From Verrucomicrobiota bacterium (GTDB lineage Bacteria; Verrucomicrobiota; Kiritimatiellia; UBA8416; JABMPJ01): 64,000 nt of DNA. The stretch is taken from positions 1-64,000 of the forward strand of contig JABGQM010000023.1 in NCBI GenBank assembly GCA_018648805.1, read 5' to 3'. The stretch's first letter is position 1. Each line of letters opens with the position of its first letter. The position numbers and the translations under genes were made by a program. Below are positions 1-8,308 of the stretch, in pieces. Below the pieces are notes generated by a model. That model worked only from the letters and a program-made list of their open reading frames with translations, had not been told where the DNA came from and made no database searches.

Positions 1-228
1 CAGCTCGTTGAACGTCTCAACCGAACCTACAAGTTCCACACCCGCCCACGTGCCGGGTTTAAGAACTTCGACGGTGCCGTTGCGCTGACAACCCTCTTCG
101 TCGCCTATTACAACTTCATGCGTCCGCATGGCCGCCTCAATGACGAAGTACCGGTAGAACTCTCCTGCCTCAAAGGCAAGACGCTCTACCCGGCCATGTG
201 GGTCGAGATGCTCCGGCAGGCCGCCTAA
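1..228 (+). CDS. DDE-type integrase/transposase, C-terminal end (cut by window edge)
   Basis: The frame is open from the first base and ends at TAA 226-228, giving 75 residues. The text LVERLNRTYKFHTRPRAGF followed by a YYNFMRPHGRLN stretch is the usual end of an rve-type DDE transposase: the conserved Glu in the ERLNRTYK helix would be the third catalytic acid, and the YNFMRPH block closes the catalytic core. The N-terminal half and any left inverted repeat lie outside the window, so it cannot be said whether the element is intact. The AT-rich gap that follows may contain its right end. Confidence 0.75.
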   Translation, partial: QLVERLNRTYKFHTRPRAGFKNFDGAVALTTLFVAYYNFMRPHGRLNDEVPVELSCLKGKTLYPAMWVEMLRQAA

Positions 229-667
229 TCAATCAACATTCAGTTGTCAAAGAACACTGGCTTTCGCCATGGCCCCGCTGTGCTCATGCACCACCACGGA
301 GCCCCCACATCACTCTCTCGTCCATGCAAGACCCGGAACTTTCCCCCATTCGAAGCCGTCTTCCTATGCGCTCCGACCTCCCTGTCGCCCCGCAGTTTTT
401 CCTTCATCGCTTTTCATAAGACTTTTGACAGAACCCCAAGAATATAGCCAAACACCCTTCAAAAACCTGTCATACAAACTCACGATCGTGAGTCTGTATG
501 ACAGGTTTTTTCTGTAACTAATTGATGAATAAAGAATTACTGTGTTCTTGTAAATGAGAATGTGTGCCTCATTTGAACTTTTTCTCAACTATTTTCCGGA
601 AATATGAGGGTGAGATTACTTCAAGGGGGTGTAAGGCATAGTTAACAACCAAACAGAGGAGGACGAG
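229..667. other. 439-bp gene-poor, AT-rich gap between transposase and ssb
   Basis: No convincing gene is present; short open frames here have no recognisable content. The right half is clearly richer in A and T than the flanking genes. It contains the 50-bp palindrome at 461-510, a 10-bp palindrome TTTCCGGAAA near 592-601 and, just before ssb, the Shine-Dalgarno AGAGGAGG. A promoter for ssb is expected here but I could not find a good -35/-10 pair. Confidence 0.6.
461..510. repeat. Near-perfect 50-bp palindrome
   Basis: The left arm AAAAACCTGTCATACA (461-476) is exactly matched by its reverse complement at 495-510. The inner part ACTCAC-GATC-GTGAGT continues the symmetry with only one mismatched pair (477 against 494). 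The A-run at the left and T-run at the right make it readable as a strong bidirectional rho-independent terminator. It could also be an insertion-element end or a miniature element. Confidence 0.85.
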
Positions 668-1090
668 ATGAGTTCAATGAATCGTGTATTCCTGGCAGGG
701 AACCTGACGAGGGACCCCGAACTGAAACAGACCGGGACGGGGATGGCCGTGGCCGACCTGGGTGTGGCGGTCAACGACAACTACAAGAACCGCAACGGGG
801 AAGAGGTCGAACGTGTCTGCTTCGCGGATGTGGTCGTGTGGGGACGTCAGGCGGAGACCTGCAGCCAGTACCTGGCCAAGGGCGCGGCCGTACTCGTCGA
901 AGGAAGCCTGCAGCTCGACCGCTGGGAGAATGCGGAAGGACAACCCCGCTCCAAAATGAAGATTCGCGCTAACCGGGTGCAGTTCATCGGGCGCGGCCAC
1001 ACGACCAGTGAGACGTCGGCGACGGCAGAACCCGGCGCCGTGCCGGTCAGCGAGGGGGCTGATATTCCCGAGGCGGACATGCCCTTCTAA
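668..1090 (+). CDS. ssb: Single-stranded DNA-binding protein
   Basis: The 140-residue protein has an OB fold over about residues 1-105, opening with MSSMNRVFLAGNLTRDPELK, a typical SSB start, and containing the family pattern around GMAVADLGVAVN and VEGSLQLDRW. The tail ends EADMPF, a close variant of the DDIPF tip through which SSB recruits replication and repair proteins. The start is fixed by an AGAGGAGG Shine-Dalgarno 6-8 bases upstream. It lies 94 bp ahead of another possible ssDNA-binding protein, so this may be an accessory copy rather than the main replicative ssb. Confidence 0.93.
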   Translation: MSSMNRVFLAGNLTRDPELKQTGTGMAVADLGVAVNDNYKNRNGEEVERVCFADVVVWGRQAETCSQYLAKGAAVLVEGSLQLDRWENAEGQPRSKMKIRANRVQFIGRGHTTSETSATAEPGAVPVSEGADIPEADMPF

Positions 1091-1184
1091 ACGCCGCGGA
1101 GGAGAGGATGGGCCGTGCGCCCGCCTCCCCCACCGCGCGACACCACAACAACGACACCTGACAAATCAATAGAGGAGAGAGACC

Positions 1185-1727
1185 ATGAGTGACACCCATG
1201 ACACAACCACAACACCGACCAGCTACAGCAACCAGGGACGGATCGCGTTCTACCACGCCAATGGCAAGGGCAGCGGCGCGGCCCTGCGCTTCGAGTTCAA
1301 ACCGCCGATGGGGCGGCGCAACGGCTGCTTCTTCATGGAGATGGCCAAGCAGAAGACGACCGCCAGTGGCGGGCGTGGCGATCGTACCCCCGCTACGTTC
1401 GACTGGGAATCAAAGGCCACGGTCAAGCTGAGCTTCATGGATGCGTGCGAGTTCCTCGCGGTCCTGCAGCTTAAGCAACCCAGCCTGGGCGCCAACGGCA
1501 AAGGGCTCTACCATGTCAACGGCGACAAGGACACCGTCATCGGCATGCGCACCAACACGGAACGCAAAGGCTATACCGTCGGTATCTCACGCAAGGACAA
1601 ACAGGGCAACCAGATCTTCAAAGGTCACTTCCAAATATCACCGACCGAGGCGATCGGCCTTGATGCCATCTTCTCGGCAGCCCTCTTCCATATGGCGTTT
1701 GGACAGGTAATGGCCGAGGCGGCGTAG
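1185..1727 (+). CDS. Unrecognised protein, possibly ssDNA-binding (PC4/Whirly-like)
   Basis: This is a 180-residue soluble protein with no signal peptide or membrane segment. A strong Shine-Dalgarno (GAGGAGAGAGACC then ATG) supports the start. The body alternates predicted strands rich in basic and aromatic residues (GRIAFYHANGKGSG, RRNGCFFMEMA, TFDWESKATVKLSFMDAC) and ends in a strand plus amphipathic helix, GHFQISPTEAIGLDAIFSAA. That order of a beta-sheet and a closing helix is reminiscent of PC4/Whirly/PUR-type ssDNA-binding folds, and the neighbour is ssb. The fold guess is inference from pattern only. The 7-bp tandem repeat at 1732-1776 follows directly. Confidence 0.5.
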   Translation: MSDTHDTTTTPTSYSNQGRIAFYHANGKGSGAALRFEFKPPMGRRNGCFFMEMAKQKTTASGGRGDRTPATFDWESKATVKLSFMDACEFLAVLQLKQPSLGANGKGLYHVNGDKDTVIGMRTNTERKGYTVGISRKDKQGNQIFKGHFQISPTEAIGLDAIFSAALFHMAFGQVMAEAA

Positions 1728-1731
1728 GGGA

Positions 1732-1776
1732 GGAAGTCGGAAGTCGGAGGTCGGAGGTCGGAGGTCGGGGGTCGGA
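1732..1776. repeat. Tandem 7-bp repeat (GGAGGTC family, about 6 units)
   Basis: The units are GGAAGTC, GGAAGTC, GGAGGTC three times, GGGGGTC and a decaying GGAAGAA. They start 4 bases after the stop codon of the 1185-1727 gene. This is a simple-sequence array prone to copy-number change; no role is evident. Confidence 0.85.
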
Positions 1777-1831
1777 AGAAGCATCGGCCTCCGATTTTCC
1801 GACGGCCGTCCTCTGAAATGGATTGCTTCAA

Positions 1832-2695
1832 ATGGCATTATCCCTTCAACTAGTGTGGATGACCGATCGTCGTATGACACCTTGGACAGAGTGGAAGGAG
1901 CGCTGCGCGGCACGACTGTGTTCGCCGGCATCACGGGCCGCTCTGCAGTCGTTCGGCGGCCAACGGTTCCGTACACTGGCCCAACGATGTATGAACACCA
2001 TCAATATCTCAGACGTTTCCCTGGTGACACTCTCGGATCCGGATGCATGGCATCTGCTTGAGGTGCACATGACCCTGCCCGACGCGATCCACGGCAAAGC
2101 CTACAAGGAGTGGCTCTTTGCCCGCACGGCCGGCTCGCCCGACGCGCCGTTCGATGTGGTCCAGGGCGGCGCGACGCTGCTGATGCGCTCAGCCGTGCGC
2201 GAACACCTGCGCCGTGAACACCTGCCGGCCACACACGTCTCAGCCAATCAGCCGCCCACACAGATTACCACAGCGCCATGCTGCGAGGAATGGCTGCCAG
2301 GCCCACTGGATACGCGTGACACGGTGGAACACCGTGAATTGCAGTCACTGGCCGCTCAGCATGCCGACCGACTGTTCGCCGCACTACCGCGGCGACTGAA
2401 GATGACGCTCGCCGCACGGGCCTGCCAGCTCCCCCTCTCAACGCCAGACCTGCTCGAACTCGCAGGCTGTCAATGCAGCACACTACATGGGGCCTACCGC
2501 GAGTTTGCGGAGCGAGTATTCGATGAGCTGCGTGAATGCTATCGCGGTGACGATCGCGACACCGTAAGCGACCTGGCCGTTGAGGTGTTCAACGACCTGA
2601 CACAACGCTGCGGTACATGGGCCGAGAACGACAATGCCCTGCAGGACATTCTGCAGAGCGCAGGCCGACAGGATGGAGGGGGGGCAACCGTATGA
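1832..2695 (+). CDS. Divergent RNA polymerase sigma-factor-like protein
   Basis: About 287 residues. The start is uncertain: TTG 1823, ATG 1832, ATG 1859 and ATG 1874 are all in frame with no clear Shine-Dalgarno. The N-terminal half (WKERCAARL, then GKAYKEWLFAR and LLMRSAVREHLRREH) resembles a sigma-70 region 2 helical bundle. After a Pro/Thr-rich linker and the acidic segment DTRDTVEHRELQSLAA, the stretch LPRRLKMTLAARACQLPLST with a following YREFAERVFDELRECY helix resembles a region 4 helix-turn-helix. The similarity is at pattern level and the protein may not bind RNA polymerase. Its stop overlaps the start of the next gene (ATGA), so the two are translationally coupled. Confidence 0.5.
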   Translation: MALSLQLVWMTDRRMTPWTEWKERCAARLCSPASRAALQSFGGQRFRTLAQRCMNTINISDVSLVTLSDPDAWHLLEVHMTLPDAIHGKAYKEWLFARTAGSPDAPFDVVQGGATLLMRSAVREHLRREHLPATHVSANQPPTQITTAPCCEEWLPGPLDTRDTVEHRELQSLAAQHADRLFAALPRRLKMTLAARACQLPLSTPDLLELAGCQCSTLHGAYREFAERVFDELRECYRGDDRDTVSDLAVEVFNDLTQRCGTWAENDNALQDILQSAGRQDGGGATV

Positions 2696-3405
2696 CCCTA
2701 CCCCGCGTGAATCGTGATCAACCCGATCCGGATCAAACGGCCCACCTGTCGCGCTGGCTCAGGGAGTGGGAGCTGCTGCAGGCACTTGCACCGGACACCC
2801 CGCCGCGCGCCAGCCATACCCCCCTCGCGCTGGCTGGTGCAGCGGATCCGAACCCGGTCCAGGCCGGTGACATCCGGCTGCTGCACCCCGCGATCGAACC
2901 GAACGGCGTACGCTATGTCGCCGTGCTATGCCAACAGCGTGGCGGCGACTTTCTGGTGGCCCCGTTCGGACTGCTTTCCGAGCCGGCCACCCAGGATGAG
3001 GTGACCACCGGCCGCACGACGCCGGCCCTGCGCGTGCTCTGCGCCTGGAACCGATTTGAGATGTGCCGCGACGACCTCCAACGCAGCTGGCTGGCTGACC
3101 GGCTGAACGACGAGGAGTGCCACACGCTCCTGACACCGATGGTGACCGCGACGGCCACGGGTGCGGCCACGTGGCCGGCCGATCGCACGGGGCCTCCCCT
3201 GCGCCATCCGCTCGACCCGCGCTGGGGCTACCTTGAGATGGAATCCGAGTTCCGCCAGCGTGCCTGCCGCCCGACGCGCCACGGCGTCGTGTACGACATA
3301 GGCGCGGGTGAACTCCGCAAAGCCGCAGAAACACGCACGCCCTACGGAACGCCCGCCGACGAGGACGAAGACGGGGACGAGGATAGGAGCACACCCCATG
3401 CGTGA
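2692..3405 (+). CDS. Unrecognised partner protein of the sigma-like gene
   Basis: The likely start is ATG 2692, which overlaps the stop of the sigma-like gene by 2 bases, giving 237 residues. The protein is soluble and rich in Trp, Arg and Pro. It contains a predicted beta-rich core (PVQAGDIRLLHPAIEP, VRYVAVLCQQRGGDFLVAPF), a central ALRVLCAWNRFEM block and a RTGPPLRHPLDPRWGYLEME block, and it ends in a very acidic tail (DEDEDGDEDR). I do not recognise a family. Strict coupling suggests it works with the upstream protein, for example as a regulator of it; that is inference. Its end overlaps fetA by 8 bases. Confidence 0.5.
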   Translation: MTLPRVNRDQPDPDQTAHLSRWLREWELLQALAPDTPPRASHTPLALAGAADPNPVQAGDIRLLHPAIEPNGVRYVAVLCQQRGGDFLVAPFGLLSEPATQDEVTTGRTTPALRVLCAWNRFEMCRDDLQRSWLADRLNDEECHTLLTPMVTATATGAATWPADRTGPPLRHPLDPRWGYLEMESEFRQRACRPTRHGVVYDIGAGELRKAAETRTPYGTPADEDEDGDEDRSTPHA

Positions 3406-4051
3406 ATGCATGCTCCACATTTCGAGTCTCGAGGTCGCGATGGGCGGCAAGCAGGTGCTCAACCGCTTCTCGCTGGAGGTGGCCGCGGGTGAACGGCTGC
3501 TTGTAACGGCACCGTCAGGGGCCGGTAAATCGACCTTGCTGCGCTGCGTGCTGGGCTTCATCACCCCCGACCGGGGAACGATCCGGTTGAACGGCCACGC
3601 GCTTGATGGGGCTTCGATCTGGGGCCTGCGCCACCACATGGCCTACGTGGCCCAGGAGCCTGTTCTCGGCAATGGCACCGTACAGGAGCTTCTTGAGCGA
3701 CCGTTCACCTACCATGCCAACCGGGAGCGGCGCGAGAACCTTGCGCGGATACCCAGCCTATTGGAACAGCTCGCGCTCTCTCCTGACATCCTGGGGCAGG
3801 AGCTACGATCCCTCTCCGGCGGCGAGAAACAACGCATCGCCCTGCTGGCAGCCCTCCTGTTGGATCGTCCGCTCCTGCTCCTGGACGAGATTATCGCCAG
3901 TCTGGACAGAACGAGCGCTGATGCGGTCTTCAGCGTTCTGGCCGGCCTGGCGGGCGTGACCGTGCTGGCGGTAGGTCATCATGAGACAGCCCTGCCGCAT
4001 GCCGACCGCATCGTGGCGTTGCACGCGGCGGAGATGGAGGACGCGCGATGA
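3398..4051 (+). CDS. fetA: ABC transporter ATP-binding protein, FetA-like
   Basis: This 217-residue ABC ATPase has Walker A APSGAGKST (residues 38-46), the signature LSGGEKQR and Walker B LLLLDE. ATG 3398 sits 8 bases after an AGGAG; ATG 3410 is a possible alternative. Its stop overlaps the start of a UPF0014 (FetB/YbbM) permease, the pairing found in the E. coli FetAB system, which exports iron and protects against oxidative stress. The role here is inferred from that pairing. It overlaps the end of the preceding uncharacterised gene, so the whole block from 1.8 kb may be one transcript. Confidence 0.87.
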   Translation: MRECMLHISSLEVAMGGKQVLNRFSLEVAAGERLLVTAPSGAGKSTLLRCVLGFITPDRGTIRLNGHALDGASIWGLRHHMAYVAQEPVLGNGTVQELLERPFTYHANRERRENLARIPSLLEQLALSPDILGQELRSLSGGEKQRIALLAALLLDRPLLLLDEIIASLDRTSADAVFSVLAGLAGVTVLAVGHHETALPHADRIVALHAAEMEDAR

Positions 4052-4839
4052 GCGGTGCGCTTGATATCGGGTTGCCCGGAATGATCGCGGCCTACGGGCT
4101 GCTGGTGGTGCCGCTGGCAATGCTGCTCTGGCAAGGCGTTCCCATCCTGGGGCGCGTCGGCGTAGCCGTGGTACGCATGACGGTTCAGCTCCTCTTGGTG
4201 GGGCTCTATCTGCAGGTGGTCTTCAACCAGGACCATCTCTGGCTGAACTGCGTGTGGGTCCTGGTGATGATCGCGGTGGCCGACATCTCGATCCTGCGCC
4301 ATTGCCGACTGCGCATCCGCGCCTTCGGGCTGCCCCTCTTCGTGGCGCTGGTGATAGGAACGGCCGTGCCACTGCTCTTCTTCACCGCCCTGATCCTGAA
4401 GCGACCGCAGATGCTGGAGGCCCGCTTCCTGATCCCGATCGGCGGCATGATTCTGGGCAACTGCCTGCGGGCCGACATCATCGGGTTACGCCACTTCTAC
4501 GAGACGATCGACCGGGATGCGAAGGCGTTCGAGCATACGCTGGCGCAGGGGGCAACGCTACGCGAAGCGACTCAGCCCTACCTGCGCGAGGCCTTTCAGA
4601 ATGCGGTGGCGCCCACGCTGGCGACCATGATGACGATCGGACTGGTCTCGCTGCCGGGCATGATGACCGGGGTAATCCTGGGCGGACAGCCGCCACTGAC
4701 AGCGATCAAGTACCAGGTCGGGATCATGATTGCCATATTCACGGGAACCGCAATCGCAGTGCCGTGCGGGATCTTGCTGACGCTTAAGAAGGGGTTCTTG
4801 CCGTCGGGGCCGCTGAACCGGGATGCGTTGGTTCGGTAG
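4048..4839 (+). CDS. fetB: ABC transporter permease, UPF0014/FetB family
   Basis: The 263-residue protein has about seven hydrophobic segments, starting at residues 8-26 and ending with GIMIAIFTGTAIAVPCGILL near 230-250. The conserved UPF0014 block is present: RFLIPIGGMILGNCL near residue 130, a cytoplasmic helix FEHTLAQGATLREATQPYLR, then the TMMTIGLVSLPGMMTGVILGG region. These are hallmarks of FetB/YbbM. The ATGA overlap with the ATPase gene indicates co-translation. Substrate (iron or another metal) is inferred from family knowledge. Confidence 0.88.
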   Translation: MSGALDIGLPGMIAAYGLLVVPLAMLLWQGVPILGRVGVAVVRMTVQLLLVGLYLQVVFNQDHLWLNCVWVLVMIAVADISILRHCRLRIRAFGLPLFVALVIGTAVPLLFFTALILKRPQMLEARFLIPIGGMILGNCLRADIIGLRHFYETIDRDAKAFEHTLAQGATLREATQPYLREAFQNAVAPTLATMMTIGLVSLPGMMTGVILGGQPPLTAIKYQVGIMIAIFTGTAIAVPCGILLTLKKGFLPSGPLNRDALVR

Positions 4840-4897
4840 GGGCTGTCGGAAGGTCGATGAGAAGCGATGAGAGATACAAGGGAAGATTAAGAAAAAA

Positions 4898-4962
4898 GAT
4901 TAGGGCGAAAGATTAAGGGGGATCTACACCTTAATCTTTGGCCATAATCTTTCACCCTAATC
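4898..4962. terminator. Complex inverted repeat between convergent fetB and asnS
   Basis: GATTAGGGCGAAAGATTAAGG (4898-4918) faces CCTTAATCTTTGGCC-ATAATCTTTCACCCTAATC (4929-4962). Two overlapping pairings are possible because the right side carries the arm twice in degenerate form. It lies between two convergent transcripts, where a bidirectional terminator is expected, but there is no clean T-run. It may instead be a decayed repeat built on the unit AGATTAAG. Confidence 0.4.
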
Positions 4963-5002
4963 TATTCCTGGCATAGGTGTTTCGGTCAGAGGACGGATCA
5001 GG

Positions 5003-6397
5003 CTAAAAGTCGGCGTTGCGGGGGGTGCGGGGAAATGGGATGACGTCACGAATGTTTTGCATGCCGGTGCAGAACTGAACCATGCGTTCGAAGCCGAGAC
5101 CGAAGCCGGCGTGCGGCACGGAGCCGAAGCGGCGCAGGTCAAGATACCAACTGTAGGTCTCGGGATCGACGCCCTTGATGCGCATGCGTTCGAGCAGAAC
5201 ATCGAGTCGGTCTTCACGCTGACTGCCCCCAATGATTTCACCGACATGCGGCAACAGCACATCCATGGCCGCGGCGGTCTTACCATCATCGTTGAGCCGC
5301 ATGTAGAAGGGCTTAATGGCCTCGGGAAAGTCGGTCACGATCACGGGCTGCTCGAAGACGGTCTCGGTGAGATAGCGTTCATGCTCGGACTGCAGATCAC
5401 AGCCCCACGTGACCGGGTACTCAAAGGTCTGGCCCGAGCGCACCAGACAGTCGACGGCTTCCGTATACGAGAGACGGTGATAGGGGGCATCGCCCAGAGC
5501 GGTGAGCCGCGCCAGGAGGGTCTTATCGACCCACTGGTTAAAGAATGCCAGGTCGGCCTCACAGTGGTTGAGACAGTGCTTAACGAGGTGGCGGATGTAG
5601 GCTTCGGCCAGGTCGGCATCATCGCTCAGATCGGCAAAGGCCATCTCGGGTTCGACCATCCAGAATTCAGCCAGGTGGCGACGCGTATTCGAGTTCTCGG
5701 CGCGGAAGGTGGGACCGAAAGTATAGATGCGACCGAGGGCGGAGGCGTAGGTTTCACCTTCGAGCTGACCGCTAACGGTCAGGAAGGTGCGGCGCGCAAA
5801 GAAGTCCTGCGCATAGTCGACAGCGCCGGACTCTGAGCGCGGCGGATCGGCGGGGTTGAGCGTGGTGACGGCAAACATATCCCCCGCGCCTTCACAATCG
5901 CTGCCGGTGATAATGGGGGTATGCACACAGATGAAATCCTGCTCCTGAAAAAACTGGTGCGTCGCGGCCATGAGCGCGTTGCGCACACGTGCCACGGCGC
6001 CGAAGGTATTGGTCCGCGGCCGCAGGTGGGCGATCTCGCGCAGACGCTCAAACGACATCCGTTTCTTCTGCAGAGGGTAGGCTTCAGGATCAACACCCCC
6101 GTGCAGCACCACCGCATCCGCCTTGAGTTCAACCTGCTGACCCTTACCCGGCGATGCTACGAGCGTGCCGGTTACCGAGACCGCCGCACCCGTGGCAAGA
6201 TGCGCCAGCTCGTCGGCATAGTTGGGCAGCGTGTCATCCGCCACCACCTGAAGGTTCGCAAAGCAGGAGCCGTCATTCAGGGCCAGAAAAGAGAAGCCGC
6301 CTTTGGAGTCGCGCCGGCTGCGCAGCCAGCCGGCCACAGTGACCGTGGCACCGAAGTCGCTCCGTGTGAGCACATGGGTTATCAGTTCACGTTTCAT
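5003..6397 (-). CDS. asnS: Asparagine--tRNA ligase
   Basis: The 464-residue class II aminoacyl-tRNA synthetase charges tRNA-Asn. The N-terminal anticodon-binding OB fold starts at [19 protein letters not shown]. The catalytic core contains motif 2 ([21 protein letters not shown]) and a C-terminal motif 3, [12 protein letters not shown], followed by [11 protein letters not shown] near the end, which is diagnostic for AsnRS over AspRS. Length is normal. The start codon overlaps the stop of the vWA gene (ATGA), so a translation enzyme is tied to the end of an envelope operon. Confidence 0.96.
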   Translation of the reverse strand: MKRELITHVLTRSDFGATVTVAGWLRSRRDSKGGFSFLALNDGSCFANLQVVADDTLPNYADELAHLATGAAVSVTGTLVASPGKGQQVELKADAVVLHGGVDPEAYPLQKKRMSFERLREIAHLRPRTNTFGAVARVRNALMAATHQFFQEQDFICVHTPIITGSDCEGAGDMFAVTTLNPADPPRSESGAVDYAQDFFARRTFLTVSGQLEGETYASALGRIYTFGPTFRAENSNTRRHLAEFWMVEPEMAFADLSDDADLAEAYIRHLVKHCLNHCEADLAFFNQWVDKTLLARLTALGDAPYHRLSYTEAVDCLVRSGQTFEYPVTWGCDLQSEHERYLTETVFEQPVIVTDFPEAIKPFYMRLNDDGKTAAAMDVLLPHVGEIIGGSQREDRLDVLLERMRIKGVDPETYSWYLDLRRFGSVPHAGFGLGFERMVQFCTGMQNIRDVIPFPRTPRNADF

Positions 6398-7854
6398 CGG
6401 ACGCGTGCCACGCGACGATACTGCCCTTTGTACTGTTTCGAGAGCGCGTGCAGAAAGCGGTGCCCCTCCTTATCGATCGCATAGCCGATGCTGTGCACCT
6501 GCGGCTCGGGCAAGCCGGCCGGCTTGTAGTACTCACCGTGCAGCATGGTGATATGCTTGATAAAATCGTTCAGGGTCCACATGCCAGGCTTGGGGGCACC
6601 GGGGGGACTGGGGCGTGGCGCGTAGCCACGCGCATGGACCACTTTCCAGTGGCCCTGCGGCGGCCTAGGGACACCGCCACCGCCACCACCACGGCTCTGT
6701 CCCTCACGGGGCGGCAACTTTGCGTCGGCCCGTTCCTTTTCGATCTGCTTCTTCGTCTTTTTATTCGGTTTGGGGGGCTTCCAGTTGGCTGGCGGCGGAA
6801 CCCAGACCCGTTCGGCCACGCCCTGCCCCCCACCCCACTTGCTATCCCAGTTGGACATCGTCTTCGCGTTGGCGACGTTCCATGCCTTGAGCCGCTCCTG
6901 GTGGGCCTCCATCTGCTCTTCGCTAAGCGTCTTGCCGACGCGGGGAATGCCGTCACTGATGATCAGGATGGTATCGGCCTGCATCTTGAGGGCGGCCGAG
7001 ATGGCGAGGTCCAGGCGCGTGGTGCCACCCGCCGCCTTGAGCCCCACACGGCTCTGCGAGACGTTGCCGCTACTGAGGCCCCAGTTGCCGTCGAGGTTGA
7101 AGGGGCGCAGAAAGCGCTTGGCGTTCGCGCGGTGGGTATCGTTGGCCAGCACCAGGTCGGGCTCCATCGCTTCGGCGGCATCGGCAAAGGCAATCACGTT
7201 GAAGAGCGCGGTGTCGGGCAACGCATCCACGACCTGGCCCAGGCGCTGCTTGACGGCCATGTAGCCGGGCACACCACCCCGCTCGGGCTGTACCATGCTG
7301 ACCGAGACATCCACCAGCACGGCCACCTTCTCGCCGCGGGCGCGGATACCGAAAAAGTCATAGGTCTGCATGCCGCTGCCGAACCCGTGCGTGCCGTAGC
7401 CGGTACCGAGGCCGGCACCAAGGCCCTTGCCCGAGACGGCCTTGAACTTGGGTTGGAAGGTGGTGTGGATCAGCTTGGGATCGGCCTTGATTTCGGGCAG
7501 GGAGACGCGCGAGGGGGTCATGGCGACGAGACGCGGCAGCATGGCCGGGCGGCTCGAGCTGCGCTGGCGGTTCTTGACCTTGACCTTGTGCTCCAGCTTG
7601 CGCGGCTCATAGGTACGCACGGGCGGCGGCGTACGGAAGATGGTGACCTCCTCGGGCTGGGGGCGCATGACGACCCAGCCTCCAAAAGCGATCAGTCCCA
7701 CGACATGGGCCAGCAGGCTGCCCAGAAAGACATACATCAACTGCTGGCGGCGGCGTACGGAGAGCCTGTAGAACCCAAGCCCGGAGAGCAGAATCGAGCG
7801 ACGCGGCGCGCTGGCGGTCGCGGCGTCCTCGTCGATGCGTGGTGTTTCTGTCAT
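6394..7854 (-). CDS. TonB-shaped membrane protein with von Willebrand factor A domain
   Basis: Of 486 residues, about 38 are cytoplasmic, followed by one membrane helix (about 40-63) and a Pro/charged periplasmic stem ([17 protein letters not shown]), the layout of TonB or TolA. Instead of a TonB C-terminal domain it has a Gly-rich hinge (140-162) and a vWA fold. The MIDAS motif DVSVS is at 182-186, with later MIDAS elements in GGTTRLD and ISDG. A basic Pro/Gly-rich loop (about residues 350-410) interrupts or follows the vWA fold. It sits after exbB and two exbD genes, so it may be the force-transducing subunit of that channel; this is inference. Confidence 0.8.
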   Translation of the reverse strand: MTETPRIDEDAATASAPRRSILLSGLGFYRLSVRRRQQLMYVFLGSLLAHVVGLIAFGGWVVMRPQPEEVTIFRTPPPVRTYEPRKLEHKVKVKNRQRSSSRPAMLPRLVAMTPSRVSLPEIKADPKLIHTTFQPKFKAVSGKGLGAGLGTGYGTHGFGSGMQTYDFFGIRARGEKVAVLVDVSVSMVQPERGGVPGYMAVKQRLGQVVDALPDTALFNVIAFADAAEAMEPDLVLANDTHRANAKRFLRPFNLDGNWGLSSGNVSQSRVGLKAAGGTTRLDLAISAALKMQADTILIISDGIPRVGKTLSEEQMEAHQERLKAWNVANAKTMSNWDSKWGGGQGVAERVWVPPPANWKPPKPNKKTKKQIEKERADAKLPPREGQSRGGGGGGVPRPPQGHWKVVHARGYAPRPSPPGAPKPGMWTLNDFIKHITMLHGEYYKPAGLPEPQVHSIGYAIDKEGHRFLHALSKQYKGQYRRVARVR

Positions 7855-7866
7855 AGCGGTTCGCTC

Positions 7867-8301
7867 CTACATGGATGCCGTGAAGGTGATGTCTTCGATG
7901 CCGGCGAAGGCGCAGGCGTTCATCACGTCGATGACGCGCTGGTGCCTGACCTCATCGTGGGCCCAGATGGTGATGAGGGCGCGGTTCTTGGCCGCCTCGG
8001 AGGCCATGCGGTAGCGCTGCAGGGTATCGACGAGGTCGGGCATCTCCTGCTGGTCCTCTTCGCCAAAGACGCGCCCGTTCAGAAAGACGCGGCTGTCCTG
8101 GCGGATCTCGATGATCTGCTCGTCGGGCATATCGACCGCGACGGACTGCTGCACGACGCCAGGCAGCTTGAGTCCGAGGTCGCCCTCGGACTTGACCAGG
8201 CTGGCCGTGACCATGAAATAGATCAGCAGCAGAAAGACCATGTCGATCAGTGAGGCGATATCGAGTTCGGGTTCACTCTCTGTATCGAGTGCAATTTTCA
8301 T
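7867..8301 (-). CDS. ExbD/TolR-family proton-channel subunit (second copy)
   Basis: The likely start is ATG 8301, giving 144 residues; an in-frame upstream codon at 8334 would overlap the neighbouring exbD. A short cytoplasmic tail precedes one membrane helix (LDIASLIDMVFLLLIYFMVTASL), where the Asp of SLIDMVF is the conserved proton-carrying residue. The periplasmic ExbD fold follows. It lies 7 bp after the first exbD and 12 bp before the vWA gene. Two different ExbD proteins with one ExbB suggests a heteromeric stator. Confidence 0.88.
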   Translation of the reverse strand: MKIALDTESEPELDIASLIDMVFLLLIYFMVTASLVKSEGDLGLKLPGVVQQSVAVDMPDEQIIEIRQDSRVFLNGRVFGEEDQQEMPDLVDTLQRYRMASEAAKNRALITIWAHDEVRHQRVIDVMNACAFAGIEDITFTASM

Positions 8302-8308
8302 AGTCAGC

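Noticed and set aside
6448..8253. 601-residue plus-strand open frame
   Set aside because: Antisense to the vWA and exbD genes, which have clear domains, ribosome sites and operon overlaps.
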